From contig MSHE01000032.1 of assembly GCA_001941025.1 (NCBI GenBank), positions 372,001 through 436,000 of the forward strand: 64,000 nt of DNA, written 5' to 3'. The notes beneath the pieces were generated by a model that saw only the letters and a list, made by a program, of their open reading frames with translations, was not told where the DNA came from and ran no database searches. The position numbers and the translations under genes were made by a program. The stretch is from Lachnospiraceae bacterium Zagget3 (GTDB taxonomy: Bacteria; Bacillota_A; Clostridia; Lachnospirales; Lachnospiraceae). Within the stretch, counting starts at the first letter, position 1, and every line of letters starts with the position of its first letter. Of the stretch, positions 1 to 9,586 are shown in pieces.

Positions 1-681
1 CTCCGTATATTCATAGGCTGCCACAAGGTCGGTCACGACGACGCGAAGCATCTCCCCCTCCGCGATCCCGCGCGCCTCGGTGAGATACCCGATCGCCTGC
101 TCGTAATCTTCCTGGGAAAGGGCCTCCTCCCAGAGCGCGGCCAGCTCCTGTTCCCGTTCCAGCCGCTCCAGATCGCTCAGGTTATCGGAAATGTGTCTGC
201 TTAATTCTTCGTTTTCTCCACTCAGGGAGACCGCCTTATCATAGTCCTCCTGCGCCGCGTCAATCTCCCCCTCCTGCAGGTAGACATTGCCGCGCAGATA
301 ATAGTTTTCCCAGTTGTCCGGGTCATAGTCGATCAGGGCGTCGTAGGTCTCGAGCGCAGCCTCCGCATCTCCGGACAGATACAACGCCAGCGCCTTGTAA
401 TAGGTTAAGTCGAGCTCCTCGGAGCCGAGCAGCCCGACAGACTGATCGATCGCGTCCTGGAAGCTCTCGGCGGCCGCCGCATAGTCGCCCTCCTCCATTT
501 GGGCGATCCCCTGATCTTTATACTCCTGCATCTCGGCCGTATGCGGGCTCGAGCAGGCAGATAGCAGGGATCCGGCCATCAGTGCCACAGCTGCCAGCCC
601 TGCCGTCCGACGCGCCAGCCGCCGACGCGTGCCTTGCGCCGCCTGCTTCTCGATTTTCTTTCCAAGCCTTTCCTCTCTCAT
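1..681 (-). CDS. TPR-repeat lipoprotein (partial, C-terminus beyond window)
   Basis: The reading frame starts at the ATG complementary to 679-681 and is open to the window edge, giving 227 codons. A basic N-terminus (MREERLGKK) is followed by a hydrophobic stretch ending in the lipobox LLSAC, so a type II signal peptide and lipid anchor at the outer face of the membrane are likely. The rest is helical with tetratricopeptide-like repeats (for example LRGNVYLQEGEIDAAQEDYD), which usually act as protein-protein scaffolds. An AGAAGGG sequence lies upstream of the start. It follows the kinase and membrane-protein genes at 726-2965 with a 44-base gap, so it probably belongs to the same two-component transcript and may share its stimulus. 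The specific partner is unknown. Confidence 0.8.
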   Translation of the reverse strand, partial: MREERLGKKIEKQAAQGTRRRLARRTAGLAAVALMAGSLLSACSSPHTAEMQEYKDQGIAQMEEGDYAAAAESFQDAIDQSVGLLGSEELDLTYYKALALYLSGDAEAALETYDALIDYDPDNWENYYLRGNVYLQEGEIDAAQEDYDKAVSLSGENEELSRHISDNLSDLERLEREQELAALWEEALSQEDYEQAIGYLTEARGIAEGEMLRVVVTDLVAAYEYTE

Positions 682-725
682 GCTCTTTTTTCAACCCTTC
701 TCAACCGGAGCCGCCGCTCCAACCT

Positions 726-1565
726 TTAGTTCATAGTGATCTCATAGCTTGTCATGGTAAACGGGAGGACATAATATCCGCCGTCGTTATCCACCATCAT
801 GACCGAATAATCATAGGCAGCCTCCGCCGCCTCCGACGTATCGACCTCCCAGCTGACCGACTCACCCTGTGAGCGCAGATACCTGCCGCAATATTGTCTG
901 GCCACCATCGCGAGGAAGTTCTCCGCCGAGGAACCATTCTCCTCCAGCACCGCGAAGATGCCCTGCTCGGAAAACGTGCCGGCCTCATCCACCGGGAGCT
1001 CTTGCTGTAAGAATAAAGGCAGCCCAAGCGGTGCCGTCGGCTCCACATTCTCCTCCTCTTCGGAGGCCTGGCTGAAGGTATACTGCAGCGACAGGATGAG
1101 TCCCGTGTCATCATCCAGCGCGGCCGTGATCTGATTGCCTTCCAGGTCTGACAGCCAGAACTCCCAATAGATCAGGGAATCTTCCCCTGACATCTTGATG
1201 ATGATCTGATGGCTCACCTCGGAAAATCCGTCCACGGTAAGCGGAACCCCCATGAGGTTCATATCAAACAACTCCTGCAGGCCTGCCAACAGGGTGTCCA
1301 GCGCCTGTCCTTCCTCCATGTTGGGGGCGGACTCCACCTCTACGGTCGAGGAGGTCTCCTCCGCGGCGATCCGGAGTTTCTGCAGCACGGTCAGGGCAGA
1401 GCTCATCTCCAGCTGCACGCTGTTGGCCTGCACGACCTGCCGCGTCTCGTTCGTCTGGTTTTCCTGCACGGTGCCGACGATCGTCGGCAGCAAAAATCCG
1501 ACGACGAGGACCGCCACCAGGAGAATGATGATTCCGGTTCTTCTCGCTATGCCCGCTCGTCTCAT
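726..1565 (-). CDS. Membrane-anchored protein of unknown function, coupled to sensor kinase
   Basis: This 279-residue protein has one N-terminal transmembrane segment (about residues 11-31, rich in I, L and V) after a short Arg-rich start; the remainder is predicted extracytoplasmic. No known family is recognised. The start chosen is the ATG at 1565, because GGGAGGTGCGGACGC precedes it and the ATG overlaps the TGA of the kinase gene as ATGA, which indicates translational coupling. A longer frame opening at 1667 has no ribosome-binding site and would run inside the kinase gene. Acidic stretches (EEEENVE) and a long beta-rich region suggest a small extracellular domain. Coupling to the kinase suggests a co-sensor or accessory protein, but this is inference only. 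Confidence 0.75.
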   Translation of the reverse strand: MRRAGIARRTGIIILLVAVLVVGFLLPTIVGTVQENQTNETRQVVQANSVQLEMSSALTVLQKLRIAAEETSSTVEVESAPNMEEGQALDTLLAGLQELFDMNLMGVPLTVDGFSEVSHQIIIKMSGEDSLIYWEFWLSDLEGNQITAALDDDTGLILSLQYTFSQASEEEENVEPTAPLGLPLFLQQELPVDEAGTFSEQGIFAVLEENGSSAENFLAMVARQYCGRYLRSQGESVSWEVDTSEAAEAAYDYSVMMVDNDGGYYVLPFTMTSYEITMN

Positions 1566-2965
1566 GCGTCCGCACCTCCCTTCAGCTCCACGGTTACCCG
1601 TGTGCCGGTGGGTTCCACCGGCGCAAAGGAGAGGCTCCCGCCATGGACCTGCGCGATCTCCAGACACAGCGACAGCCCGAGGCCGACACCGCCCATGGAG
1701 CGCGAGCGCGACTTGTCCACGCGGTAGAACGCGTCCGTAATCTTGTCTATTTTTTCCTGCGGGATGCCGACGCCCTCATCCGATATGATCAGGCGGCAGC
1801 CCTCCTGCGTGATCTGTTCCTCGATGGTGATCGTGCCGCCTGCGTCCATAGCTTTGCGCGCGTTGTCGATCAGGTTGATGAGAAGCGACGTGACCAGGGT
1901 CGGCTCCAGCATGCACGTCCCTTCCTCGCAGTCAAGCGCCAGCGTGATCCCGCGCTCGGTCAATGCGGGCTCCATCAGCTGCGCGGCATCCTCGACCAGC
2001 TTTTTCGGGGACGAGAGGGTGAACTCCGGCTGTTCGTTGCGCGCCACCAGCAGGTCCAGCAGCTTCAGGGACAGATTCTCCAGCCGCTTGCCCTCGGTAA
2101 AAATATAGTTGGCCGCGTCCTGCGCCTGCTCCCCGGAAAGGCTCTGGCTGCGCAGCAGATCCGCGTAGCCGATGATGGCGGTCATCGGGGTCTTCAACTC
2201 ATGCGCGAAATCGCCCATGAACGTCTCCTGCCGCTCCATGGCGTCGCGCAGCTCGTCGATGTATCGCTCCAGCTCATCCGCCATGTGGTTAAAGTTCCCG
2301 GCCAGAAGACCGATCTCATCCTCGCGGGAGACCTGCGCGCGCTCCGAGAGATCCCCGTCGGAAATCTGTTTCGCGGTGCGCGAGAGTTCTTTGATCGGGC
2401 GGGTGAGAAAGGTTGCCAGGAGTATAGAAAGCGCCGCGCCCACGGCGATGATCACGATAAAGACATAGCGGTAGAGCAGCTGCTGTGCCTCCCGGGACTC
2501 ATAGATAAACGTGATGTCGTAGATGCTGTCCAGATAGAGCGTCGTGCCGCCCGCCTCCAGCGATCCGGACACCTGCAGATAGTGATTGTCATCCGCTGAA
2601 AAGCCGATCATTAAAAACTGGTCCGGCTGCACCTCCGCGCGGAGATCGAGAAGATGACGCGTCGCGGAACTGCTCGCGTACACCACACTGTCATCGACGG
2701 TAAGCGCGAGGCCGTCCCAGTTGCCGCCCCCGTTCTCCTCGAGCTGTTCCAGCACGTCTACCACGCTGCCATAGTATGCCTGTGAGCTCACGCTGTTGAC
2801 TACGCTCAACATATTTAAAACGGTCTGGTAGGAGTCCACGGCCGTCCGCTCTTCCTGTCTTAAGTTGTTGGAAAAGGAGAGCGAGATCAAGAGCGTTCCC
2901 CCGATCCCGAACGCGATGGACAGGAAGATGATCACGGTGACCGCGATCCGCATACGATATTTCAT
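1562..2965 (-). CDS. Sensor histidine kinase (HAMP, HisKA, HATPase)
   Basis: This is a 467-residue membrane kinase of a two-component system. It has a transmembrane helix at about 8-29, an extracytoplasmic sensor region of roughly 135 residues, a second helix near 167-188, a HAMP linker (TRPIKELSRTAKQISDGDLS), a dimerisation/phosphoacceptor domain with FAHELKTP (phospho-accepting His near 255), and a C-terminal ATPase domain with N box NLIDNARKAM, G1 box DEGVGIP and G2 box GVGLGLSL. It autophosphorylates on His and passes phosphate to the response regulator encoded 33 bases upstream. Its own stop overlaps the next gene as ATGA. The ligand is not evident from the sensor region. Confidence 0.95.
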   Translation of the reverse strand: MKYRMRIAVTVIIFLSIAFGIGGTLLISLSFSNNLRQEERTAVDSYQTVLNMLSVVNSVSSQAYYGSVVDVLEQLEENGGGNWDGLALTVDDSVVYASSSATRHLLDLRAEVQPDQFLMIGFSADDNHYLQVSGSLEAGGTTLYLDSIYDITFIYESREAQQLLYRYVFIVIIAVGAALSILLATFLTRPIKELSRTAKQISDGDLSERAQVSREDEIGLLAGNFNHMADELERYIDELRDAMERQETFMGDFAHELKTPMTAIIGYADLLRSQSLSGEQAQDAANYIFTEGKRLENLSLKLLDLLVARNEQPEFTLSSPKKLVEDAAQLMEPALTERGITLALDCEEGTCMLEPTLVTSLLINLIDNARKAMDAGGTITIEEQITQEGCRLIISDEGVGIPQEKIDKITDAFYRVDKSRSRSMGGVGLGLSLCLEIAQVHGGSLSFAPVEPTGTRVTVELKGGADA

Positions 2966-2998
2966 AATGTAATATTCGTCCCCCTAAGTCCTGCGGTT

Positions 2999-3658
2999 CT
3001 AAGCCTCCAAACGGTAGCCCACCTTGTGCACGGACTTGATCTGATCCTCTAGTCCGCATTTTTTCCGGATGCGCTGTACATGCAGGTCCACGGTGCGGCT
3101 GTTTCCCAGATACTCCCCGCCCCAGACCCGCTCGTAGATCGTCTCGCGGTAGAGCGCGACGCCCGGGTTTTGCACAAACAAAACGAGGATGTCAAACTCC
3201 TTTTTTGTCAGCGTAATGGGCTCCTCGCCTTTTTTCACGACACGCGAGCGCGGATCGATCGTGATGTCACCGGCCGTTAAGACCTCTCCGATCTTGTGGT
3301 TGCGGCGCAGCACCGCCTCCACCCGGGCTAACAGCTCGATGATCTCAAACGGTTTTACGATATAGTCGTCCGCGCCCATTCGCAGTCCCTTGACTTTATC
3401 GACCGTCGTATCTTTCGCCGTGATAAAGATGACCGGGATCTCCAGCGGGCGGATGTACTCCATCAGTTCAAATCCGTCCACACCCGGCAGCATGATGTCC
3501 AGCAGGATCAAGTCAAAGGAGCGGTCTCCGCCCTCCAACAGATCCGCGGCCGATTCCCCGTCGTAAACGCACACGCACTGGTATCCCGCGCCGGTCAAAC
3601 TGATCCGGAGCAGGTCCGAGATCGCTTTTTCATCCTCCACGACCAATATCTTTATCAT
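2999..3658 (-). CDS. OmpR/PhoB-family response regulator
   Basis: The 219-residue protein has an N-terminal receiver domain with acidic pocket VVEDE, phospho-acceptor Asp near residue 54 in LILLDIMLP, conserved Thr in FITAKD and Lys in IVKPFE. A C-terminal winged-helix DNA-binding domain of the OmpR type follows (LTKKEFDILVLF ... VDLHVQRIRKK). The start is placed at 3658 rather than at the ATG six bases upstream, because GGAGG at 3666-3670 leaves a 7-base spacer for 3658 and only 1 base for 3664. It is first in the transcript with the kinase and two envelope proteins. An extended -10 promoter lies just upstream. Confidence 0.95.
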   Translation of the reverse strand: MIKILVVEDEKAISDLLRISLTGAGYQCVCVYDGESAADLLEGGDRSFDLILLDIMLPGVDGFELMEYIRPLEIPVIFITAKDTTVDKVKGLRMGADDYIVKPFEIIELLARVEAVLRRNHKIGEVLTAGDITIDPRSRVVKKGEEPITLTKKEFDILVLFVQNPGVALYRETIYERVWGGEYLGNSRTVDLHVQRIRKKCGLEDQIKSVHKVGYRLEA

Positions 3659-3688
3659 GCTCATTCCTCCGATTTGTTTTTCGTGTTT

Positions 3689-3697
3689 AGTATATCA
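3689..3697 (-). promoter_or_regulatory. Extended -10 promoter of the two-component operon
   Basis: On the minus strand the sequence reads TGATATACT, a TGn extended -10 (TATACT), about 30 bases upstream of the response-regulator start. No good -35 is seen at 17 bases. Confidence 0.45.
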
Positions 3698-3742
3698 TAA
3701 CCACCTGATTAATGATACAATGAATTGCTCCGTGCTTAACAC

Positions 3743-3770
3743 TGGACTTTTTCGCGATTTGTGGTATTAT
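3743..3770 (+). promoter_or_regulatory. Sigma-A-type promoter for PHP gene
   Basis: TGGACT (3743-3748), a 16-base spacer and TATTAT (3765-3770) lie about 40 bases before the PHP start codon. Confidence 0.45.
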
Positions 3771-3811
3771 GAGGGTGGAAAAAGGTAACTATGCTATGGG
3801 AGAGATCGGCC

Positions 3812-4804
3812 ATGCGTTTTGATATGCACTGTCATACAAAAGAGGGCTCGCTGGACGGACATGTGCCGTTGAAGGACTATGTCCTGCGCTTAAAAGAGCT
3901 CGGCTATGACGGAATGATGATCACGGACCACAATTCGTACAAGGCGTACCGCTACTACACACGCAACGCCGAGGACGAAGAGTTCCGGGATTTCGTCATT
4001 TTAAAAGGAATCGAATACGACACGCCCGATGCCGGACACATCCTGATCGTCATGCCCTCGGACACCACGTTTCGGATCTTTGAGTTCCGCGGAATGCCCG
4101 TGCGCCTTTTGATCGAACTCGTACACGCCTGCCACGGCATTCTGGGTCCCGCGCATCCGAACGGGGAAAAATATTTAAGCATCACAAACGGCAGATACTA
4201 TCACAAACATCCGGAAGTGATGGGGCAGTTCGACTTTATCGAGGTCTACAACTCCTGCATCACGGAAGAGGCAAATGCAGAGGCCCTGGCTTTAGCCGAA
4301 CAGTATGGCCTGCCGCAAACGGCCGGCACCGACGCCCACAAGTATGACTGCATCGGTCTCGCCCACACGGACTTTGAACAGCCGATCACCTCCGAAGACG
4401 ACCTGATCTATTACATAAAAAATGCCTCCACCACCCTGTGCGAGGGAACCCACTATCCCGGAACAAGCCGGGATCATCTGGGCTATATCTACGACATGCA
4501 GCTGCGGGTGTGGAACCTGTACAACAAAGTCGCCAATATGTACCGCGCGTCAAAGCGCATCCGGGAACTGATCGTGCTGGCGGCCGAAAACAACAATCTG
4601 GTCCGCCGGGTAGTAAAACTCATCACTACCGACGGCGATCAGGACATGGTCCAAAGCCGTCATCATCGCCGCGCTGTGAACCGCTATATCAATCGCGTGT
4701 TCCATAAGCGCAGAGATCTTCGTATCAAGCTCGAAGAGGAAGTCGAAGAGGTGGAACGGGAAGAACAAGAGGAAGAAAAGAAGTTAAAAGCCGCGGCTTC
4801 CTGA
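3812..4804 (+). CDS. PHP-domain metal-dependent phosphoesterase
   Basis: The protein (330 residues) opens directly with the PHP metal-binding motif: MRFDMHCHT gives the HxH pair, then ITDHNS, KGIEYDT, a GPAHPNG histidine region and GTDAHKYD, which together form the trinuclear metal site of PHP phosphoesterases. The domain occupies about residues 1-220. The last 110 residues form an unusual basic helical extension that ends in a Glu/Lys coiled coil (EEEVEEVEREEQEEEKK). The substrate is unknown. The start at 3812 has GGGAGAG with a 7-base spacer; an in-frame ATG at 3791 with AAAGG upstream would add 7 residues and cannot be excluded. It converges on the sugar kinase gene, and the two coding regions overlap by 21 bases. 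Confidence 0.85.
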   Translation: MRFDMHCHTKEGSLDGHVPLKDYVLRLKELGYDGMMITDHNSYKAYRYYTRNAEDEEFRDFVILKGIEYDTPDAGHILIVMPSDTTFRIFEFRGMPVRLLIELVHACHGILGPAHPNGEKYLSITNGRYYHKHPEVMGQFDFIEVYNSCITEEANAEALALAEQYGLPQTAGTDAHKYDCIGLAHTDFEQPITSEDDLIYYIKNASTTLCEGTHYPGTSRDHLGYIYDMQLRVWNLYNKVANMYRASKRIRELIVLAAENNNLVRRVVKLITTDGDQDMVQSRHHRRAVNRYINRVFHKRRDLRIKLEEEVEEVEREEQEEEKKLKAAAS

Positions 4805-5758
4805 CAGAAGATCTTCGATCTCCTGCCGGTCCGGCATCACATACAACGCGCCCTTCCGGGTGGTGACAAGAGAGGCTCCCGCATTCGCGAATGCGAGGAG
4901 CTCTTTTAATTGCGCGTCGGAGAGGTCGTCTGATCCGTGCTCGAGGAGATAAGACAGGGCGCAGCCCATAAAGGCGTCGCCCGCGCCGGTCGTCTCGATG
5001 GTGTCCTCCCGCAAAAACGGCGGGGCGGACACGACGCGGTCGCGGTAGCAGGCTCTGCTGCCCTCCGCGCCCAGGGTCACGAAGATGAGCGGCAGCGGGT
5101 ACATCCCGCGCAGCATCGCGACACCCGCGTCGCAGTCGCGCGTGCCGGTCAGAAACTCCATTTCGTTGTCCGAGATCTTTAAGATATCGCAGCGCGCAAG
5201 GCCATAGCCGATCTCCCGTCTCGCGTCGGCGGGATCGTCCCAGAGCGCCTCCCGCAGATTCGGGTCAAAGGAGAGCCAGACCCCGGCCTGTGCCGCCACC
5301 TCGAGCGCATAGCGCGTGGCCTCCCGCGCCGGTTCGCTCGTCGAGGAGAGCGAGCCAAAATGAAAGATACGGGTCTTACGAATAAGGTCCGCATCCACTT
5401 CTTCTTTTGTCAGCATCTGATCCGCGCCGGGATCGCGGGAAAAAGAGAATTCCCGGTCGCCGTCCGGCAGGGTATGGATATACGCGCTCGTCGTAGGAAC
5501 CGCGGGGTCAAATCGCAGCCCCGTCACATCGATGTCGCAGCTTTGTGCCGCTTCGGCAAGCTCCCGTCCGAAAGAATCGTCCCCGACTTTCCCGATAAAC
5601 GCAGTCCGTTTCCCCAGTTTCGCGAGCATCGCCAGCACATTGCAGGGCGCGCCGCCGGGATTGGCCGTAAAGCGCGGATTCCCCAGCTCATCCGTTCCCT
5701 CTTCCGTAAAATCGGTCAGCAGTTCGCCGAGCGCGACGACATCATACGCTTTCTGCAT
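4784..5758 (-). CDS. scrK: PfkB-family sugar kinase, probable fructokinase
   Basis: The 324-residue protein matches the ribokinase/PfkB fold. It has an N-terminal GELLTDF, substrate-loop NPGGAPCNVLAMLAKLG with GKVGDDSFG, and the PfkB signature ETTGAGDAFMGCAL, where the Asp is the catalytic base and GAGD forms the anion hole. This pattern is closest to bacterial fructokinases, which phosphorylate fructose to fructose 6-phosphate with ATP. The sugar is inferred; other PfkB substrates are possible. The start overlaps the end of the V-ATPase D gene by 17 bases, so it is probably the last gene of that operon and translationally linked to it. This is a curious pairing with no obvious functional reason. 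Confidence 0.85.
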   Translation of the reverse strand: MQKAYDVVALGELLTDFTEEGTDELGNPRFTANPGGAPCNVLAMLAKLGKRTAFIGKVGDDSFGRELAEAAQSCDIDVTGLRFDPAVPTTSAYIHTLPDGDREFSFSRDPGADQMLTKEEVDADLIRKTRIFHFGSLSSTSEPAREATRYALEVAAQAGVWLSFDPNLREALWDDPADARREIGYGLARCDILKISDNEMEFLTGTRDCDAGVAMLRGMYPLPLIFVTLGAEGSRACYRDRVVSAPPFLREDTIETTGAGDAFMGCALSYLLEHGSDDLSDAQLKELLAFANAGASLVTTRKGALYVMPDRQEIEDLLSGSRGF

Positions 5759-6422
5759 ATTGCTTCTGTTTCTCGCTGTAGCCGTGCGCGTCCTCCAACA
5801 CCATGTCCTTCACCTTCATCAGGCGGACCTGGGAACTGCGCTCGTTCTCGTCCAGTTTCATCGTGATATACTTGATGTTCTCCTGCGTGTCCGGAATGAT
5901 GACGTGTTCCAACGCGTTGACACGTCGGCGCGTCTTTTCGATTTCCTGCGCCATCAGCTGGCACGCCTTCTCGGTCTCCGCGAGTTTGAGCATGTCCGGA
6001 AAGATGTCCGCCAGCGAGTGGACGGCGCCGTCCAGGTCGCTGGAGGTGTAGGCGAACCCGTAAGAATAGATGTCATTCTCGTCGGCCGTCTGCGTCTTGT
6101 AATCCAATACCGGGATATCCACGCTCATGACATTCTTGGAGGCCACCTCGAGCCAGACGGACTGTTTCGGGGCCATCAGGGCCGTGTGCAGTCCCTGCTC
6201 GGACATGGCAGACTTCGCGATGACAAAGTTCTGATTGGCGGCACGGATCCCCTCTTCCACATGAAGGCGGAGCTCCATATTTTCCCGCACCAGATCGAGG
6301 AACTGACGCATCAGCTCGTCTCGTTTGTCTTTTAAGAGTTTGTGTCCGCGCACCGCGGTGCCCAGCTTTTTCTTTAAGCGGGTCAGCTCCATACGGGTCG
6401 GATTTACATGCGTATCAGCCAA
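5742..6422 (-). CDS. ntpD: V-type ATPase subunit D (central rotor stalk)
   Basis: The 226-residue protein begins with the family motif NPTRMELTRLKKKLGTAVRGHKLLKDKRDEL, shortened here in description to its LTRLKKKL and GHKLLKDKRDEL parts, and ends in a second long helix (RRVNALEHVIIPD). The two helices form the antiparallel coiled-coil axle that turns inside the A3B3 headpiece and couples rotation to catalysis. It lies 3 bases after the B subunit gene in the conserved order A-B-D. Length and order match the Enterococcus hirae ntp operon. Confidence 0.95.
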   Translation of the reverse strand: MADTHVNPTRMELTRLKKKLGTAVRGHKLLKDKRDELMRQFLDLVRENMELRLHVEEGIRAANQNFVIAKSAMSEQGLHTALMAPKQSVWLEVASKNVMSVDIPVLDYKTQTADENDIYSYGFAYTSSDLDGAVHSLADIFPDMLKLAETEKACQLMAQEIEKTRRRVNALEHVIIPDTQENIKYITMKLDENERSSQVRLMKVKDMVLEDAHGYSEKQKQYAESV

Positions 6423-6425
6423 GGC

Positions 6426-7802
6426 TTACTCCTTCTTATCGTAGTACTCATCCAGAATCTTGTCGTCAATCCTCTTCAACTCACTCCGCGGCAGGATCCG
6501 CAGCAGATCCCAGCCGATGTCGAGCGTCTCCTCGATGTCGCGGTTCGTATTGTAACCCTGGGAGACGTACTGTTCCTCAAAGGCATCGGCAAACTTCGCG
6601 TAGATCAAATCCATGTCGGAGAGGGCTGCCTCACCGAGGATGACCATCAGCTCCTGCGCCTCTTTGCCGCGGGCGTAGGCCGCGAACAACTGGTTCATCG
6701 TGTTGGAATGGTCGGCACGGGTCTTGCCCTCACCGATTCCCTTATCCTTCAGACGGGACAGGGACGGGAGCACGTCGAGCGGCGGCTGTATGCCCTGCCG
6801 GTAGAGTTCACGACTCAGGATGATCTGTCCCTCGGTGATGTACCCGGTCAGGTCGGGGATCGGGTGGGTCTTGTCATCCTCCGGCATCGTCAGGATCGGG
6901 ATCATCGTGATGCTTCCGATCTTGCCGTGCTGACGGCCGGCGCGTTCGTACATCTGCGCGAGGTCGGTGTACATGTAGCCGGGATAGCCGCGGCGCCCCG
7001 GAACCTCTTTGCGCGCGGCGGACACTTCACGCAGCGCGTCCGCGTAGTTCGTGATGTCGGTCAGGATGACCAGCACGTGCATATCTTTCTCAAAGGCAAG
7101 GTACTCCGCGGCGGTCAGCGCCATACGCGGCGTCGAGATCCGCTCTACGGCCGGATCGTTCGCGAGGTTGACAAACAGGACGGTACGATCGATCGCGCCG
7201 GTCTCTGTAAAACTCTCAACAAAGTAGTTCGATTCCTCGAACGTGATACCCATGGCGGCAAACACCACGGCGAACTGTTCATCTTTGCCGCGGACCTTTG
7301 CCTGTCTGGCGATCTGTGCCGCCAGCTGCGCGTGCGGCAGACCCGAGCAGGAAAAGATCGGCAGCTTCTGCCCACGGACCAGGGTGTTCAACCCATCGAT
7401 GGCCGACACGCCCGTCTGAATGAACTCCTGCGGGTAGCTTCTGGCCACCGGGTTCATCGGCAGGCCGTTGATATCCATCCGCTTCTCCGGCAGGATCTCC
7501 GGGCCGCCGTCGATCGGCCGTCCCAGGCCGTCAAAGACACGCCCCAGCATATCTCCCGACACGCCGAGCTCCATGGTCCTTCCGAGGAAACGCACTTTGC
7601 TGTCGGAGAGGTTGATGCCGGTGGAGCTCTCAAACAGCTGCACCATGGCATTGCCGCCATCGATCTCCAACACCTTGCATCGACGGGTCTCGCCATCGGC
7701 CAGTTCGATCTCTCCCAGTTCGTCGTAGCTGACATCTTCCACGCCCTCGACGAGCATCAAAGGTCCGGCCACTTCCTGTATCGTACGATATTCTTTCGGC
7801 AT
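6426..7802 (-). CDS. ntpB: V-type ATPase subunit B (non-catalytic)
   Basis: The 458-residue protein is homologous to the catalytic subunit but lacks a P-loop, as expected of the regulatory B subunit. Family motifs seen are [18 protein letters not shown] near the start, [22 protein letters not shown] in the middle (recognisable as the [10 protein letters not shown] motif), and [19 protein letters not shown]. Three copies alternate with A in the cytoplasmic hexamer. Its ATG overlaps the TAA of the A subunit gene by one base (TAATG), so the two are translationally coupled, suiting their 1:1 stoichiometry. Confidence 0.97.
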   Translation of the reverse strand: MPKEYRTIQEVAGPLMLVEGVEDVSYDELGEIELADGETRRCKVLEIDGGNAMVQLFESSTGINLSDSKVRFLGRTMELGVSGDMLGRVFDGLGRPIDGGPEILPEKRMDINGLPMNPVARSYPQEFIQTGVSAIDGLNTLVRGQKLPIFSCSGLPHAQLAAQIARQAKVRGKDEQFAVVFAAMGITFEESNYFVESFTETGAIDRTVLFVNLANDPAVERISTPRMALTAAEYLAFEKDMHVLVILTDITNYADALREVSAARKEVPGRRGYPGYMYTDLAQMYERAGRQHGKIGSITMIPILTMPEDDKTHPIPDLTGYITEGQIILSRELYRQGIQPPLDVLPSLSRLKDKGIGEGKTRADHSNTMNQLFAAYARGKEAQELMVILGEAALSDMDLIYAKFADAFEEQYVSQGYNTNRDIEETLDIGWDLLRILPRSELKRIDDKILDEYYDKKE

Positions 7803-9568
7803 TACAGGTCCTCCTTTCCGCGCAGCGATGCGATCTCTTCGATCAGCTCTTTGCCGACCTTTTCATATTCCTCATCCACCGCATCTTCCAGCGTATATTT
7901 GAAACGTCCGATCTGCTCGCGGACCGCCAGATTGATGAGGTCATTGACCTGCATCCCATTTTCCAGGGCCACTCTGGACTCGTTGTAGTACGCGAGGACC
8001 AGCCGCATCATGAGCAGCTGTTTGTGAAGCGACGTGTAGGTGTCGATATCATCGAACGAGTTCTGATGCAGGAAGTCCTCACGGATGGACCGCGCGGCTT
8101 CCATCTTCAGCCGGTCGCCCGGAGAAAGCGCGTCCATACCGACCATCTGCACGATCTCGTCCAACTCCGCCTCGTCGGTCAAGAGGCTCATCATCTCCTG
8201 CCGGTTGCTGATCCAGTCGTCCGCCACGTTGTCGTCAAACCACGAGCCGATATCATCCAGATACAGGGAATAACTCGTCAGCCAGTTGATCGCCGGGAAG
8301 TGACGCCGGTAGGCCAGATCGGAATCCAACCCCCAGTATACTTTCACGATCCGCAGCGTCGCCTGCGAGACCGGTTCGGAGATATCACCACCGGGCGGCG
8401 ATACGGCACCGATCACGGAGAGGGCTCCCTCACGTCCTTCCTTTCCGAGGGAGATCACATCGCCGGCCCGCTCATAGAACTGTGCCAGACGGCTTCCCAG
8501 ATACGCCGGGTAACCTTCCTCACCGGGCATCTCCTCCAGACGTCCGGACATCTCACGCAACGCCTCCGCCCAACGGGATGTGGAGTCTGCCATCAGGGCG
8601 ACTGAATAGCCCATGTCGCGGAAATACTCCGCGATCGTGATGCCGGTGTAGATGGAGGCCTCACGGGCCGCCACCGGCATATCCGATGTATTCGCGATCA
8701 GGACGGTTCGTTCCATCAGGGACTTCCCCGTCTTCGGATCCACCAGCTCCGGGAACTCATTTAATACGTCCGTCATCTCGTTTCCACGCTCGCCGCAGCC
8801 GATGTAGACGATGATGTCCGCCTCGGCCCATTTCGCGAGCTGATGCTGGATGACGGTCTTGCCGCTTCCGAACGGTCCCGGTACGGCGGCAACGCCTCCC
8901 CGCGCGATCGGGAAAAACGTATCGATGACACGCTGCCCCGTCACCAGCGGCATGGTCGGCGCCATTTTTTGTTTATAAGGACGTCCGCTTCGCACCGGCC
9001 AGCGCTGCAGCAGCGCGATCTCCTCCTCGCCGTCCGCGGTGTCGATCGTCGCGATGATCTCTTCGACGGTAAATTCGCCGGACTTGATATCCTTTACGGT
9101 TCCTTTGATTCCATAGGGAACCATGATCCGCTGCTCCACGAGATCGGTCTCCTGCACGGTCCCGATGATATCGCCTTCCTCCACCTCGTCTCCGGCAGAT
9201 ACGGTCGGCACGAAGTTCCACTTCTTGTCCCTCTTTAAGGACGGTACTTCGACACCGCGCTGGAGGTTGTTTCCGGTGATGCCCATAATGTCATCCAGAG
9301 GCCTCTGGATGCCGTCGTAGATACTGGAGATCAGTCCCGGTCCCAACTCTACGGAGAGCGGCACATCCATGGACTCCACCGGTCCGCCCGGTCCGAGTCC
9401 GGAAGTCTCTTCATATACCTGAATGGAGGCCTCATCGCCGTGCATCTCGATGATCTCTCCAATCAGTCGCTGTTCCGAGACACGAACCACGTCGTACATG
9501 TTCGCGTCCCGCATCCCGCTGGCGATGACCAGCGGTCCGGCTACTTTTTTAATCGTCCCTGTGCTCAT
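7802..9568 (-). CDS. ntpA: V-type ATPase catalytic subunit A
   Basis: The 588-residue protein has the full-length layout of subunit A: an N-terminal beta barrel, the family-specific insert at about 110-190, the Walker A motif GPFGSGKT near 231-238, the catalytic Glu region [12 protein letters not shown], Walker B-like [17 protein letters not shown] ([12 protein letters not shown]), and a C-terminal helical domain. It hydrolyses or makes ATP in the cytoplasmic head of the rotary enzyme. It is followed without gap by ntpB and preceded by the small F-type stalk subunit gene. Confidence 0.98.
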   Translation of the reverse strand: MSTGTIKKVAGPLVIASGMRDANMYDVVRVSEQRLIGEIIEMHGDEASIQVYEETSGLGPGGPVESMDVPLSVELGPGLISSIYDGIQRPLDDIMGITGNNLQRGVEVPSLKRDKKWNFVPTVSAGDEVEEGDIIGTVQETDLVEQRIMVPYGIKGTVKDIKSGEFTVEEIIATIDTADGEEEIALLQRWPVRSGRPYKQKMAPTMPLVTGQRVIDTFFPIARGGVAAVPGPFGSGKTVIQHQLAKWAEADIIVYIGCGERGNEMTDVLNEFPELVDPKTGKSLMERTVLIANTSDMPVAAREASIYTGITIAEYFRDMGYSVALMADSTSRWAEALREMSGRLEEMPGEEGYPAYLGSRLAQFYERAGDVISLGKEGREGALSVIGAVSPPGGDISEPVSQATLRIVKVYWGLDSDLAYRRHFPAINWLTSYSLYLDDIGSWFDDNVADDWISNRQEMMSLLTDEAELDEIVQMVGMDALSPGDRLKMEAARSIREDFLHQNSFDDIDTYTSLHKQLLMMRLVLAYYNESRVALENGMQVNDLINLAVREQIGRFKYTLEDAVDEEYEKVGKELIEEIASLRGKEDL

Positions 9569-9586
9569 GAAATATTTTTCACCCCT

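Noticed and set aside
1566..1667. N-terminal extension of the 279-residue membrane protein
   Set aside because: The extension is inside the kinase gene, lacks a ribosome-binding site, and the ATGA overlap start is much better.
6408..7988. 526-codon plus-strand frame opposite ntpB and ntpA
   Set aside because: Antisense shadow of well-supported V-ATPase genes, without ribosome-binding site or recognisable domain.
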